Source of the DNA: JACCTH01 sp963761985
Lineage (GTDB): Bacteria; Actinomycetota; Acidimicrobiia; Spongiisociales; ZC4RG35
DNA length: 64,000 bases
Direction of reading: 5' to 3'
Assembly (NCBI GenBank): GCA_963761985.1
Contig: CAVXIT010000012.1
Span: 138,870 to 202,869 of the forward strand
Part shown: positions 42,834 through 53,700 of the stretch, piece after piece
Layout: each line of letters starts with the position of its first letter
How positions within the stretch are numbered: position 1 is the first letter of the stretch
The notes under the pieces: model-generated
What the model was told of the DNA's origin: nothing
The model's database searches: none
The model's input: only the letters and a program-made list of their open reading frames with translations
Position numbers and translations under genes: made by a program

Positions 42834-44590
42834 GCACCCCCCTGCGGAGACTTTGGCGTTACGCCGGTCCCTACCGCCCGCGAGTGGTGAAGGCAACGGT
42901 CTTCTCTGTGTTCAACAAGCTGGCCGACGTTCTCCCCGAGTTGGTCATCGGGGCTGCGGTCGACGTGGTCGTGCGTGGAGCCGACTCGTTTATCGGCCGC
43001 GCGTTCGGCATTGCGGATCGATTTGGCCAACTGGTTGTCCTGGCCGGGATCAACTTTGCGATCTGGCTGATCGAGTCGATCACCGAGTACATCGCCTCGC
43101 TCGAATGGCGCAACCTCGCGCAAACCATCGAACACGACGCTCGCATGGATGCCTACCGCCACGTACAGGAACTCGAGCAGGCATGGTTCGAGGATCGGTC
43201 GACGGGTGGTCTGCTTTCGATTCTCAACGATGATGTCAACCAGCTGGAGCGCTTCCTCGACATTGGCGCGTCGGACCTGATCCGTACTTTCGTCAATGTG
43301 GTGTTCGTGGGAGTGGTCTTCTTCGTCGCCTCGCCTCTGGTCGGCCTAGTGGCCTTTCTCCCCATTCCGCTGATCGTGTGGGGATCCATTCTCTATCAGT
43401 CGCGCCTCTCACCTCGATATCAGGCCGTGCGCGAGGCTGCAGGCGACCTCGGTGCGCTGCTCGCCAACAACATCTCCGGGATTACGACCATACGCGCCTT
43501 TTCGGCCGAAGAACGTGAGTCCGAGCGTGTCACGGCGGCCTCCAACCGCTATCGATTCGCCAACCGCGACGCCATTCGCCTCTCGTCGGCGTTTGTTCCG
43601 ATCATCCGGCTCGCAATCTTGGCTGGCTTCACGCTCACTTTGATCCTGGGTGGTCGCGCGACTCTTGATGGAGCGATGGAAGTGGGCGTCTTTTCGGTGC
43701 TGGTCTACATGACCCAACGACTGCTCTGGCCATTGACCAGGTTGGGAGAGACGCTCGACCTTTACCAACGGGCCATGGCCTCGACCCGCCGGATACTCGA
43801 TTTGCTCGCTGTGTCTCCCTCGATCATCGGGGGATCGTCGACTCTGCCCGCAAAACCAGAAGGGGCGGTCCGTTTCGAAGAGGTGTCGTTCGCTTATGCC
43901 GACTCACGACCCGTGCTCGAGCAGCTCAATCTCGAGATTCCTGCCGGTGAGACTCACGCGATCGTCGGGGCCACAGGTGTCGGCAAGTCCACCCTGGTCA
44001 AGCTGCTGCTCCGGCTCTATGAGCCAACGAGCGGAAGAATCACCTTCGATGACGTCGATCTGAGCGACCTCACTTTTGAGGCGCTCCGGGGGGCGATCGG
44101 CTATGTCGGCCAGGATGTGTTCCTCTTCCAGGGAACTGTCTACGAGAACCTCGCGTATGGCAACCCGGACGCGACCGATAGCGAAATCACTTTGGCGGCC
44201 GACCTCGCCGAGGCGACCGAGTTCATCGAAGAACTCCCCCAAAGGTACGAGACCGTCGTCGGGGAGCGTGGCCAGAAGCTCTCCGGCGGCCAGCGTCAGC
44301 GGCTCTCCATCGCCCGCGCAATCTTGCGCGAGCCGGCGGTATTGGTCTTAGACGAAGCCACGTCATCGGTCGACAACGAAACCGAGGCAGCCATCCAGCA
44401 TTCGCTCGACATCGTCGGCAAGGACCGGACCGTCATTGTCATCGCCCACCGGCTCTCAACGGTGCGAAATGCCGATCGCATCCATGTCATGGCCAACGGC
44501 CGGATCACCGAGGCCGGGACGCACGAGGAGCTGGTCGCCCGCGACGGCGTTTACGCCGCCCTGTGGAGGGTCCAAACCGGCGAGCGGTGA
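42830..44590 (+). CDS. ABC transporter, fused permease and ATPase (exporter type)
   Basis: 586 aa. N-terminal six-helix ABC exporter membrane domain (about 1-325) and C-terminal ATPase domain: Walker A GATGVGKST, Q-loop GYVGQDVFLFQG, signature LSGGQRQRLS, Walker B VLVLDEATSSVD, H-loop AHRLSTV. Works as a homo- or heterodimer; no partner half-transporter is adjacent. It overlaps the purL stop and so is part of the purine operon, which is odd for an exporter. Substrate unknown. Confidence 0.92.
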   Translation: MSTPLRRLWRYAGPYRPRVVKATVFSVFNKLADVLPELVIGAAVDVVVRGADSFIGRAFGIADRFGQLVVLAGINFAIWLIESITEYIASLEWRNLAQTIEHDARMDAYRHVQELEQAWFEDRSTGGLLSILNDDVNQLERFLDIGASDLIRTFVNVVFVGVVFFVASPLVGLVAFLPIPLIVWGSILYQSRLSPRYQAVREAAGDLGALLANNISGITTIRAFSAEERESERVTAASNRYRFANRDAIRLSSAFVPIIRLAILAGFTLTLILGGRATLDGAMEVGVFSVLVYMTQRLLWPLTRLGETLDLYQRAMASTRRILDLLAVSPSIIGGSSTLPAKPEGAVRFEEVSFAYADSRPVLEQLNLEIPAGETHAIVGATGVGKSTLVKLLLRLYEPTSGRITFDDVDLSDLTFEALRGAIGYVGQDVFLFQGTVYENLAYGNPDATDSEITLAADLAEATEFIEELPQRYETVVGERGQKLSGGQRQRLSIARAILREPAVLVLDEATSSVDNETEAAIQHSLDIVGKDRTVIVIAHRLSTVRNADRIHVMANGRITEAGTHEELVARDGVYAALWRVQTGER

Positions 44591-44594
44591 TCTG

Positions 44595-45153
44595 TCAGCG
44601 AGGTGTGTCGGAATCAGGCGTGAAGGCGGGGCCGTGGCCGGGGACGATCAGATCGGCCACTGCCAGAATCCGTTCGCGACCCGCGTGGAGCAACCCGGGG
44701 TCGGTGGCAAAAGGGTCCTCCGGCGGTCCTGCGGCGTAGAACCAGAGGTGGGTGAAAACGACCAGGCCGGCGTCGGTTTCGACCAGCGTTGAGATGTCCT
44801 GGGGGGTGTGGCCCGGCGTCTCCCACAGGGTCATCGCCGGTGACACTTTGAACCCCTCCGCGGGATGGCTGTCCCAGGAGTCGTAGTGATAGGTGGCCCA
44901 ATGATCATGGACCCGGGCATGCGGAAACATGCCGACATTGACGGTGTGATCGGGGTGGTGATGGCTGATGACTACATCGGTCACCGCGGCGACTTCCACT
45001 CCCAGACCAAGTAGGGGCCGCGAAATCGCTTCTTGCGACGGCGCCAGGCCCGGGTCGATGACGACCCTTCTGGTCGCCATCAATCACCAAGCTGACCGTC
45101 GAGCGGACTCGTGGGCTCCCCGCTCCCGGCTGCAGGACATGGAAGGCTGCCAT
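44595..45153 (-). CDS. MBL-fold metallohydrolase, one-base frameshift near the N-terminus
   Basis: The intact frame 44595-45083 (162 aa) has the metal motif VVISHHHPDHTVN, TPGHTPQDIS and VPGHGPAF, but lacks the first beta strands. These appear in another frame starting at ATG 45153 (MAAFHVLQPGAGSPRVRST, then VSLVIDGD). Removing one C near 45070 joins VIDGD to RRVVIDPGLAP and gives about 185 aa. A metal-dependent hydrolase of unassigned substrate. It is divergent from purF and shares its palindromic promoter region. An assembly indel is likely. Confidence 0.75.
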
Positions 45154-45159
45154 GTTCGG

Positions 45160-45180
45160 ATGGTACGGCGGCCGTACCAT
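45160..45180. promoter_or_regulatory. Perfect 21-bp palindrome between the MBL gene and purF
   Basis: ATGGTACGGC-G-GCCGTACCAT: ten-base arms around a single G. Each end is a TACCAT box that faces outward and lies 6 nt before a start codon (purF GTG 45187 on plus, MBL ATG 45153 on minus). The palindrome thus contains both divergent -10 boxes, an arrangement expected of an operator controlling both promoters. The regulator is not identified; the length and symmetry resemble TetR/GntR-type sites. Confidence 0.65.
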
Positions 45181-45186
45181 GCGACG

Positions 45187-46650
45187 GTGATCGTGGACGA
45201 GAAGGGTGGCGAGGCGTGTGGGGTTTTCGGCGTGTATGCCCCGGGTCAAAGAGCCGCGCAGCTTTGTTATTACGGACTCTTCGCGCTGCAACATCGCGGC
45301 CAGGAGTCGGCCGGCATCGCCACTTCCGATGGCCATACCCTCACGGTGTACAAGGATCTCGGGCTCGTCGCCCAGGTGTTCTCAGACACATCCCTCCACG
45401 CCCTCGAGGGACACGTCGGCATCGGTCACACTCGCTACTCGACAACCGGTTCCAACCGTTGGGAGAACTCTCAGCCGGCGAATCGGCAAGTCGGACAGAT
45501 CTCGATCGCCTTGGGCCACAACGGGAACCTGACCAATACCGCCAAGTTGAGCGAAGATTTCCCGGTGGCCCCCGCCGAGGGCACATCCGACTCGGCGATC
45601 ATGCTGGCCGCGATTGCCAGCGCGGTCGATGAGCACCGCAGCGACGACCGCGGGCTCGAACTCGCTTTGGCGGCCACGCTTCCCAGCTTTGAGGGTGCTT
45701 TCTCGTTGGTCGTCATGGACCAGGGGCGCCTGTTCGGAGTGCGCGACCCTCACGGGTTTCGCCCGCTGTGTCTTGGCCGCCTCCCGGAGACAGTGTCAGG
45801 AAACTCAGGGTGGGTCATCGCTTCCGAAACCGCGGCTCTCGACATCATCGGCGCTTCGTTTGTCCGGGATGTCGCGCCCGGAGAAATGGTCATCGTCGAT
45901 GCCAGTGGGATTCGCTCCCGGTTTCCATTTCCCCTCACCGATCCCAAGCTCTGCGTGTTCGAATTCGTCTACTTCGCTCGACCCGATTCCACTCTCAACG
46001 GGCGCAACGTTCACGGGGCGCGGACGGAAATGGGTCGGACGCTCGCCCGCGAGCATCCTGTCGAGGCCGACGTCGTCGTGCCGGTGCCGGAGTCGGGAAT
46101 TCCGGCGGCTCAAGGGTTCGCTTCCGTTTCGGGAATTCCCTACGCCGATGGCCTGGTGAAGAACCGCTACGTCGGCCGGACGTTCATCGAGCCCAACCAG
46201 CTGCTACGCGATCGGGGCGTGAAACTAAAGCTGAACCCGATCGTCGACACCCTTGCCGACAAACGCGTCGTGTTGATCGACGACTCCATCGTGCGCGGGT
46301 CGACAACGCGACAATTGGTGGCGCTGGTGCGCGAGGCCGGAGCTCGTGAGATTCATCTCCGGATCAGTTCTCCCCCGTATCGCTGGCCGTGCTTCTACGG
46401 AATGGATACCTCGGATCGCAGCACTCTGATCGCGGCACGGCTCGAGACCGAGGAGATCTGCCGTCACGTCGGAGCCGATTCCCTCGGCTATCTCTCACTC
46501 CAGGGGCTGTTGGCGGCAACCGGCTCTAACCCACGGGCCTTTTGCCATGCTTGCCTCTCGGCCGAGTATCCGACCGATGTCGAGGGAGCGCAGGGCAAAT
46601 TCTGGCTGGAGGAGCTCGTCCCCGAGACCGTCATGCGGCGGCCTGATTGA
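45187..46650 (+). CDS. purF: Amidophosphoribosyltransferase
   Basis: 487 aa from GTG 45187. Commits PRPP to purine synthesis. The N-terminal nucleophile is the cysteine in EACGVFGVYAP (residue 11), so a ten-residue propeptide would be removed. The PRPP site is VVLIDDSIVRGSTTRQ. Cysteines in DPKLCVFEF, WPCFYG and FCHACLSAEYP match the positions of [4Fe-4S] ligands in the Bacillus-type enzyme. The frame extends upstream, but GTG 45187 follows TACCAT by 6 nt; ATG 45160 is the alternative. It overlaps purM (TTGA). Confidence 0.94.
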   Translation: MIVDEKGGEACGVFGVYAPGQRAAQLCYYGLFALQHRGQESAGIATSDGHTLTVYKDLGLVAQVFSDTSLHALEGHVGIGHTRYSTTGSNRWENSQPANRQVGQISIALGHNGNLTNTAKLSEDFPVAPAEGTSDSAIMLAAIASAVDEHRSDDRGLELALAATLPSFEGAFSLVVMDQGRLFGVRDPHGFRPLCLGRLPETVSGNSGWVIASETAALDIIGASFVRDVAPGEMVIVDASGIRSRFPFPLTDPKLCVFEFVYFARPDSTLNGRNVHGARTEMGRTLAREHPVEADVVVPVPESGIPAAQGFASVSGIPYADGLVKNRYVGRTFIEPNQLLRDRGVKLKLNPIVDTLADKRVVLIDDSIVRGSTTRQLVALVREAGAREIHLRISSPPYRWPCFYGMDTSDRSTLIAARLETEEICRHVGADSLGYLSLQGLLAATGSNPRAFCHACLSAEYPTDVEGAQGKFWLEELVPETVMRRPD

Positions 46651-47639
46651 CTGGGTACCGGCGAGCGGGGGTCGATCTCGCCGGCGCCGACCGTCACGTC
46701 CAGGCGATCGGCTCAAGCGTCACCGCGACGTGGGGCGCGGACGTCATTGGCAAGTTCGGAGGCTTTGCCGCGGGGATCCGGATTCCGGCCGGCTATCGCG
46801 ACCCGATCATGATGCTGACCACCGACGGTGTCGGGACCAAGCTCGAGCTGGCCCGCCGGTACAGCCGTTGGGACGGGGTCGGCTACGACCTCGTGGCGAT
46901 GGTCGTCGACGACCTGGCCGCAGTGGGCGCAAGACCCATTGCCGTCGTCGACTACCTCGCTGTCGGCCAGCTCGAGGCAGGTCGCGACGCAGCCATTGTC
47001 GACTCGATTGCGAAGGCTTGTCGGGAGGCAGGGACCGCTCTCCTCGGGGGGGAAACTGCCGAACACCCGGGAGTGATGGAACCGGATCAGGTTGACCTGG
47101 CCGCGACTGCGCTCGGCGTGATCGAAAACGGTGCCGAGCTCGGTCCTGACAAGGTCCGGCGCGGCGACGTCATCGTCGGTCTCCGCTCCCCCAACCTCCG
47201 CTCGAACGGCTTCTCGCTGGTCCGTTCGATCGTCGCAGGACGCGACCTCGACGCTTCCTTTCCCGGAGAGGACGCTTCCCTGGGAGAGGTCTTGCTGACG
47301 CCCCTCGGTCCTCTATTCGCCGAGAGTCCAGCCGATCCTCAGCCTCTGTCACGCTGCCGTCCATGTCACCGGGGGCGGACTTCCCGGCAACCTCCCTCGA
47401 GTTCTACCTGAGGGTTTGGGTGCGGTGTTACGAACGAGCGCCTGGGAGGTCCCGGCTGTTTTCCGGATCCTCGGCGAATGGGGTGAGATTCCCGAGATGG
47501 AGCTCTTTTCCGTCTTCAACATGGGAATTGGTTTTTGCCTGATCGTGCCCCCCGCAACCCTCGACCAGGTGCTTGCTGCGACGCGGGAGTGGAGATTGGT
47601 CAGATCGTCGACGCTCCGGGAGTGACTTTGGCCTCCTGA
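46647..47639 (+). CDS. purM: AIR synthetase (PurM), two frameshifts in the C-terminal part
   Basis: Phosphoribosylformylglycinamidine cyclo-ligase. From TTG 46647 the frame is normal (GVDLAGADRHVQAI; TTDGVGTKLELA; VVDDLAAVGARP; GGETAEHPGVM) to about 47305. The conserved rest (HVTGGGLPGNLPRVLP; ELFSVFNMGIGF) continues in a second frame after one extra base at about 47300-47310. The last residues (IGQIVDAPGVTLAS, stop 47637-47639) need a second change, one missing base near 47578-47592. Corrected length is about 330 aa. Because this step is essential to the pathway, sequence error is the likeliest reason. Confidence 0.85.
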
Positions 47640-47756
47640 TCCGGGCGTATGAGTAGGGACAACGACTCATATCGGTCCGGTGACCCTGTGGATAACTTGA
47701 TTCTGTTGGGGCAAGGGAGTGGGCGGCGAGCGCCGCCATGAGCTGGGAGGCTTTGT

Positions 47757-50700
47757 TTGCGTCGTTATCGCCCGCGGCATTTGGCGCGCCGGATCAAAAG
47801 CAGTTTCACGCCAACGCGCGCTTTGGCGCTTGCTTTGGCGTTCGTCACTGTCACGAGCACTGTCTCGCTTGCCCTCGTAACCGACGCCACTGATGCTTTC
47901 GATGACAATGTCGCGGTCGCGGGAGGCAGCGGGGCCAACCCAATCGACGTGCTCGCCAACGACACCGTGGTCGAGGGCGGGGAACTCTCCATCACCGAAA
48001 TCTCTGGAGATTCTGCCGGCGAGGTAATCGATCGCCGAAGGCGGGCTTGATCTGACCTACGAACCCGCCTTCGATTTCTGCGGCCTCGATGTCTTTGCCT
48101 ACACCGTCTCCGACGGCCTGGGCGGCACTGACACGGCGACCGTCGACAGTGGAGGTCACCTGCCCCGACGAAACCGAAGTGGTCGACGAAACCACCACGA
48201 CGACCGCTCCGGTCGAGGAAGTCACTACCACTACAGCTCCGGTCGAAGAAACGACCACTACCACGCTCCGGTCGAAGAGACGACAACGACCACCGACGGT
48301 TGAAGACCACCACCACGACCACGGCATCCCGCCGAACTCGATCTCTCGACCGCGGCCAACCTGATCGTCAAGCTCGTCGCAGGCCTCAGCCCGGAAGAAC
48401 AGGCCGCGGTCATCGATTCCCATGGCGGTGTCGAGACTTCGGCCGTAGACGTGCTTCGACTCCACATGGTGGCCGTCGCTCCCGAGACGCTCGATGAAAC
48501 AGTCGCCGCGTTTGCTGCCGATCCCGCCGTCGTGAGCGTTGACCTCGACCTGCCCCGCGCGGCCGAGTCGGTTCCTAACGATCCTGGCTATGCCGATCAG
48601 TGGGCGCTTCCGCTCATCGGTTGGGAAGACGTCTATGGCGTCGTCGCGCCTTCGGGCAGTTCGACGATCGCGGTGCTCGACACCGGGGTCGAGGCCAGCA
48701 CACCTGATCTGGCTGGTCGAGTGGTCGGCGGCTGGTCCTTCGACGGTGCCGATCCCGCGACCGATGCCAACGGCCACGGCACCGATGTGGCCACGATCGC
48801 CGCCGCCGGAGTCGACGACGGCGTCGGGATCGCCGGTGTCGGTTATGCCGGCGTCAACGATCATGCCAGTCCGCGTTCTCGGCGACGATGGCACCGGCAA
48901 CGACAGCGACATCATCGAGGGCCTGGTCTGGGCCGTCGACCACGGGGCCGATGTCGTGGTCATGGCGTTCTCCAACCCGGGCGAGAGCGCCGCTCTTCAG
49001 TTTGCGGTCGATTACGCCTGGGCCAACGGAGTCGTCCTGGTCGCCGCGGCCGGCAACGACGGCGGCAGCGCTCCGACCTATCCGGCCGGTCTGCGCAAGG
49101 TCGTTGGCGTCGGCGCCACGGACTCAGCCGACAATGTCTGGTCGGGCAGCAACCAGAGCGACGCCGTCTTCATGGTGCTCCCGGTGTTGGCATCGCAGCA
49201 TCCAACGGAACCGTGACCGGCACGTCGGCCTCGGCAGCCATGGTCGCCGGCGCCGCCGCGGTTATGCAGGCCAACGACTCGAGCGCGTCTCCGTCAGTGA
49301 TCGTCGGCCGCCTGGCCCGCAACGCTGAAGGTGTCGAAGGTGTGTCCGGCAACGGTCGCCTCCACCTCGGCCGCGCCCTGATCGATGAGTCGACCAGCGG
49401 CGTCACGCCTGCCGGCGCCCCCGGCGGCGGGTCCCGTCGTCGGCCCGTATGCGGCGGCGGCTCGAAACCTAATTTTGACCTTCGCAGGTACCGGTACAGG
49501 CTCGGTAAAGATTACGCCCAGTACGGGCACCGTGTTGGCGCCAATCGCCTGTGGAGGTACAGGCGCGGCCGCGGCTTCGCAAACCGTCACCAGTACGTGT
49601 TCGCCAAATATCACGACTTCAGACAATGGCGCCACCGTGACATTTCTTGCTACCGCGGGCGCACTTTCGACGTTCGCAGGCTGGAGTGGTCAGGACGCCC
49701 TGAGCAGTTCGACATGCACAGGCACTACAAACCCATGCTCGGCGGTCTTGGGAGGCGGCCCGGATTTAACCGTAACGTTCAATGCCCAACGGTCCACTTC
49801 GACCTCGGTCGATTGCCCGGTTTCCCTGGCCCTTGGCGAGGGTGGGACCTGCACCGCCACCGTCACCGACACCGCCTCTGGAACCAAGTCTGATCCCACC
49901 GGGTCGGTCGACTTCACCCGGAGCGGAGTTGGCACCGGAAGCTTCTCGGCGGCCAGCTGCGCCCTGGTCGCTAACCCCAGCCCGAGCATCCACGCTAGTA
50001 CTTGCTCGGTCACCTACACCCCCAACGCCGGCACCGGCAACCACGTCGTCACCGGCACCTATAACGAAACCTCCTCGGCCACCCATGCGACCAGTTCGGG
50101 GAACGACACCATCACCGTCATCCTTATCGCCACAACCACCGCGATTACTTCCGATACTCCGGATCCCTCAACCGTTGGTCAGGCTTACACGGTCACGGCC
50201 ACAGTCACCCGGACGTCCGGTAGCGCCGCCATCACCGGGACGATGTCGATCTCCGACGGGACCGACTCCTGCACCGATACCACCCCCGACGGCGGCTCCG
50301 GGTCGCCGGTGACCTATTTCTGCGAACTCACCTCGACCACCGCCGGGGTCAAGACCCTCACCGCCTCCTATCCGGGCAATTCGACCTACGGCGCCAGCTC
50401 GGGCACGGCAGCCCACACCGTCAGGGCCAATCAGACGATTACGTTCGGGGCGCTTGGATCGAAGACCTACGGTGACGCACCGTTCACGGTGTCGGCTACT
50501 GCTAGCTCAGGACTGACAGTCACCTTCTCCACGACGACCCCCAGTGTCTGCACCTCCGGTGGCACAAATGGCGCCACTATCACAATCATCAGCGCTGGCA
50601 CATGCACCGTTCAAGCCGACCAAGCTGGCAACGGGTCCTTCGCCGCTGCTCCGTCGGTCCAGCAGACCTTCACTATCGAACCCAAGCAGCTGATCGCCGA

Positions 50701-53700
50701 GGTGACCGCCGACGACAAGGTCTACGACGGCGACACGGATGCAACCTTTACCTGTGCCTTGATCGGGGTGGTCGGCCTCGACGACGTCGACTGTGACACT
50801 TCGGGAGCGTCGGCGAGCTTTGCAGACCCGAACGTCGGGACTGGCAAGACGGTCACCGCTACCGGTCTCGACATCTCTGGCGCGGATTCCGGGAACTACC
50901 TGGCCGATTCGAGCGATACCGATACAGCTGACATCGACCAGGCCGACCTGACCGTCACCGCGGTCGACCAGACCAAGGTCTATGGCAGCCTGTTCGTCTT
51001 CGACCAGACCACCCCCTCCACCGACTTCACCGTGGTCGGACTGGTCAACGCCGACACCGTCGACTCGGTCACCCTCACCTCGACTGGGGCCGCCGCCGGC
51101 GCCACCGTCGCCGGTAGCCCCTATCCGATCGTGGTCAGCGCCGCGGTCGGCACCGGGCTCGGCAACTACGACATCGACTATGTCAACGGCGAACTCGAAG
51201 TCACCCCCAAAGACCTGACCGTCACCGCGGTCGACCAGACCAAGGTCTATGGCAGCCTGTTCGTCTTCGACCAGACCACCCCCTCCACCGACTTCACCGT
51301 GGTCGGGCTGGTCAACGCCGACACCGTCGACTCGGTCACCCTCACCTCGACTGGGGCCGCCGCCGGCGCCACCGTCGCCGGTAGCCCCTATCCGATCGTG
51401 GTCAGCGCCGCGGTCGGCACCGGGCTCGGCAACTACGACATCGACTATGTCAACGGCGAACTCGAAGTCACCCCCAAGGACCTGACCGTCACCGCGGTCG
51501 ACCAGACCAAGGTCTATGGCAGCCTGTTCGTCTTCGACCAGACCACCCCCTCCACCGACTTCACCGTGGTCGGACTGGTCAACGCCGACACCGTCGACTC
51601 GGTCACCCTCACCTCGACTGGGGCCGCCGCCGGCGCCACCGTCGCCGGTAGCCCCTATCCGATCGTGGTCAGCGCCGCGGTCGGCACCGGGCTCGGCAAC
51701 TACGACATCGACTATGTCAACGGCGAACTCGAAGTCACCCCCAAAGACCTGACCGTCACCGCGGTCGACCAGACCAAGGTCTATGGCAGCCTGTTCGTCT
51801 TCGACCAGACCACCCCCTCCACCGACTTCACCGTGGTCGGACTGGTCAACGCCGACACCGTCGACTCGGTCACCCTCACCTCGACTGGGGCCGCCGCCGG
51901 CGCCACCGTCGCCGGTAGCCCCTATCCGATCGTGGTCAGCGCCGCGGTCGGCACCGGGCTCGGCAACTACGACATCGACTATGTCAACGGCGAACTCGAA
52001 GTCACCCCCAAAGACCTGACCGTCACCGCGGTCGACCAGACCAAGGTCTATGGCAGCCTGTTCGTCTTCGACCAGACCACCCCCTCCACCGACTTCACCG
52101 TGGTCGGACTGGTCAACGCCGACACCGTCGACTCGGTCACCCTCACCTCGACTGGGGCCGCCGCCGGCGCCACCGTCGCCGGTAGCCCCTATCCGATCGT
52201 GGTCAGCGCCGCGGTCGGCACCGGGCTCGGCAACTACGACATCGACTATGTCAACGGCGAACTCGAAGTCACCCCCAAAGACCTGACCGTCACCGCGGTC
52301 GACCAGACCAAGGTCTATGGCAGCCTGTTCGTCTTCGACCAGACCACCCCCTCCACCGACTTCACCGTGGTCGGACTGGTCAACGCCGACACCGTCGACT
52401 CGGTCACCCTCACCTCGACTGGGGCCGCCGCCGGCGCCACCGTCGCCGGTAGCCCCTATCCGATCGTGGTCAGCGCCGCGGTCGGCACCGGGCTCGGCAA
52501 CTACGACATCGACTATGTCAACGGCGAACTCGAAGTCACCCCCAAAGACCTGACCGTCACCGCGGTCGACCAGACCAAGGTCTATGGCAGCCTGTTCGTC
52601 TTCGACCAGACCACCCCCTCCACCGACTTCACCGTGGTCGGACTGGTCAACGCCGACACCGTCGACTCGGTCACCCTCACCTCGACTGGGGCCGCCGCCG
52701 GCGCCACCGTCGCCGGTAGCCCCTATCCGATCGTGGTCAGCGCCGCGGTCGGCACCGGGCTCGGCAACTACGACATCGACTATGTCAACGGCGAACTCGA
52801 AGTCACCCCCAAAGACCTGACCGTCACCGCGGTCGACCAGACCAAGGTCTATGGCAGCCTGTTCGTCTTCGACCAGACCACCCCCTCCACCGACTTCACC
52901 GTGGTCGGACTGGTCAACGCCGACACCGTCGACTCGGTCACCCTCACCTCGACTGGGGCCGCCGCCGGCGCCACCGTCGCCGGTAGCCCCTATCCGATCG
53001 TGGTCAGCGCCGCGGTCGGCACCGGGCTCGGCAACTACGACATCGACTATGTCAACGGCGAACTCGAAGTCACCCCCAAAGACCTGACCGTCACCGCGGT
53101 CGACCAGACCAAGGTCTATGGCAGCCTGTTCGTCTTCGACCAGACCACCCCCTCCACCGACTTCACCGTGGTCGGACTGGTCAACGCCGACACCGTCGAC
53201 TCGGTCACCCTCACCTCGACTGGGGCCGCCGCCGGCGCCACCGTCGCCGGTAGCCCCTATCCGATCGTGGTCAGCGCCGCGGTCGGCACCGGGCTCGGCA
53301 ACTACGACATCGACTATGTCAACGGCGAACTCGAAGTCACCCCCAAAGACCTGACCGTCACCGCGGTCGACCAGACCAAGGTCTATGGCAGCCTGTTCGT
53401 CTTCGACCAGACCACCCCCTCCACCGACTTCACCGTGGTCGGACTGGTCAACGCCGACACCGTCGACTCGGTCACCCTCACCTCGACTGGGGCCGCCGCC
53501 GGCGCCACCGTCGCCGGTAGCCCCTATCCGATCGTGGTCAGCGCCGCGGTCGGCACCGGGCTCGGCAACTACGACATCGACTATGTCAACGGCGAACTCG
53601 AAGTCACCCCCAAAGACCTGACCGTCACCGCGGTCGACCAGACCAAGGTCTATGGCAGCCTGTTCGTCTTCGACCAGACCACCCCCTCCACCGACTTCAC

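Noticed and set aside
47722..47737. GC-rich hairpin (GGCGGC-GAGC-GCCGCC) after purM as a terminator.
   Set aside because: No T-run follows and it is next to the ribosome-binding site of the adhesin; it may hinder initiation but evidence is thin.
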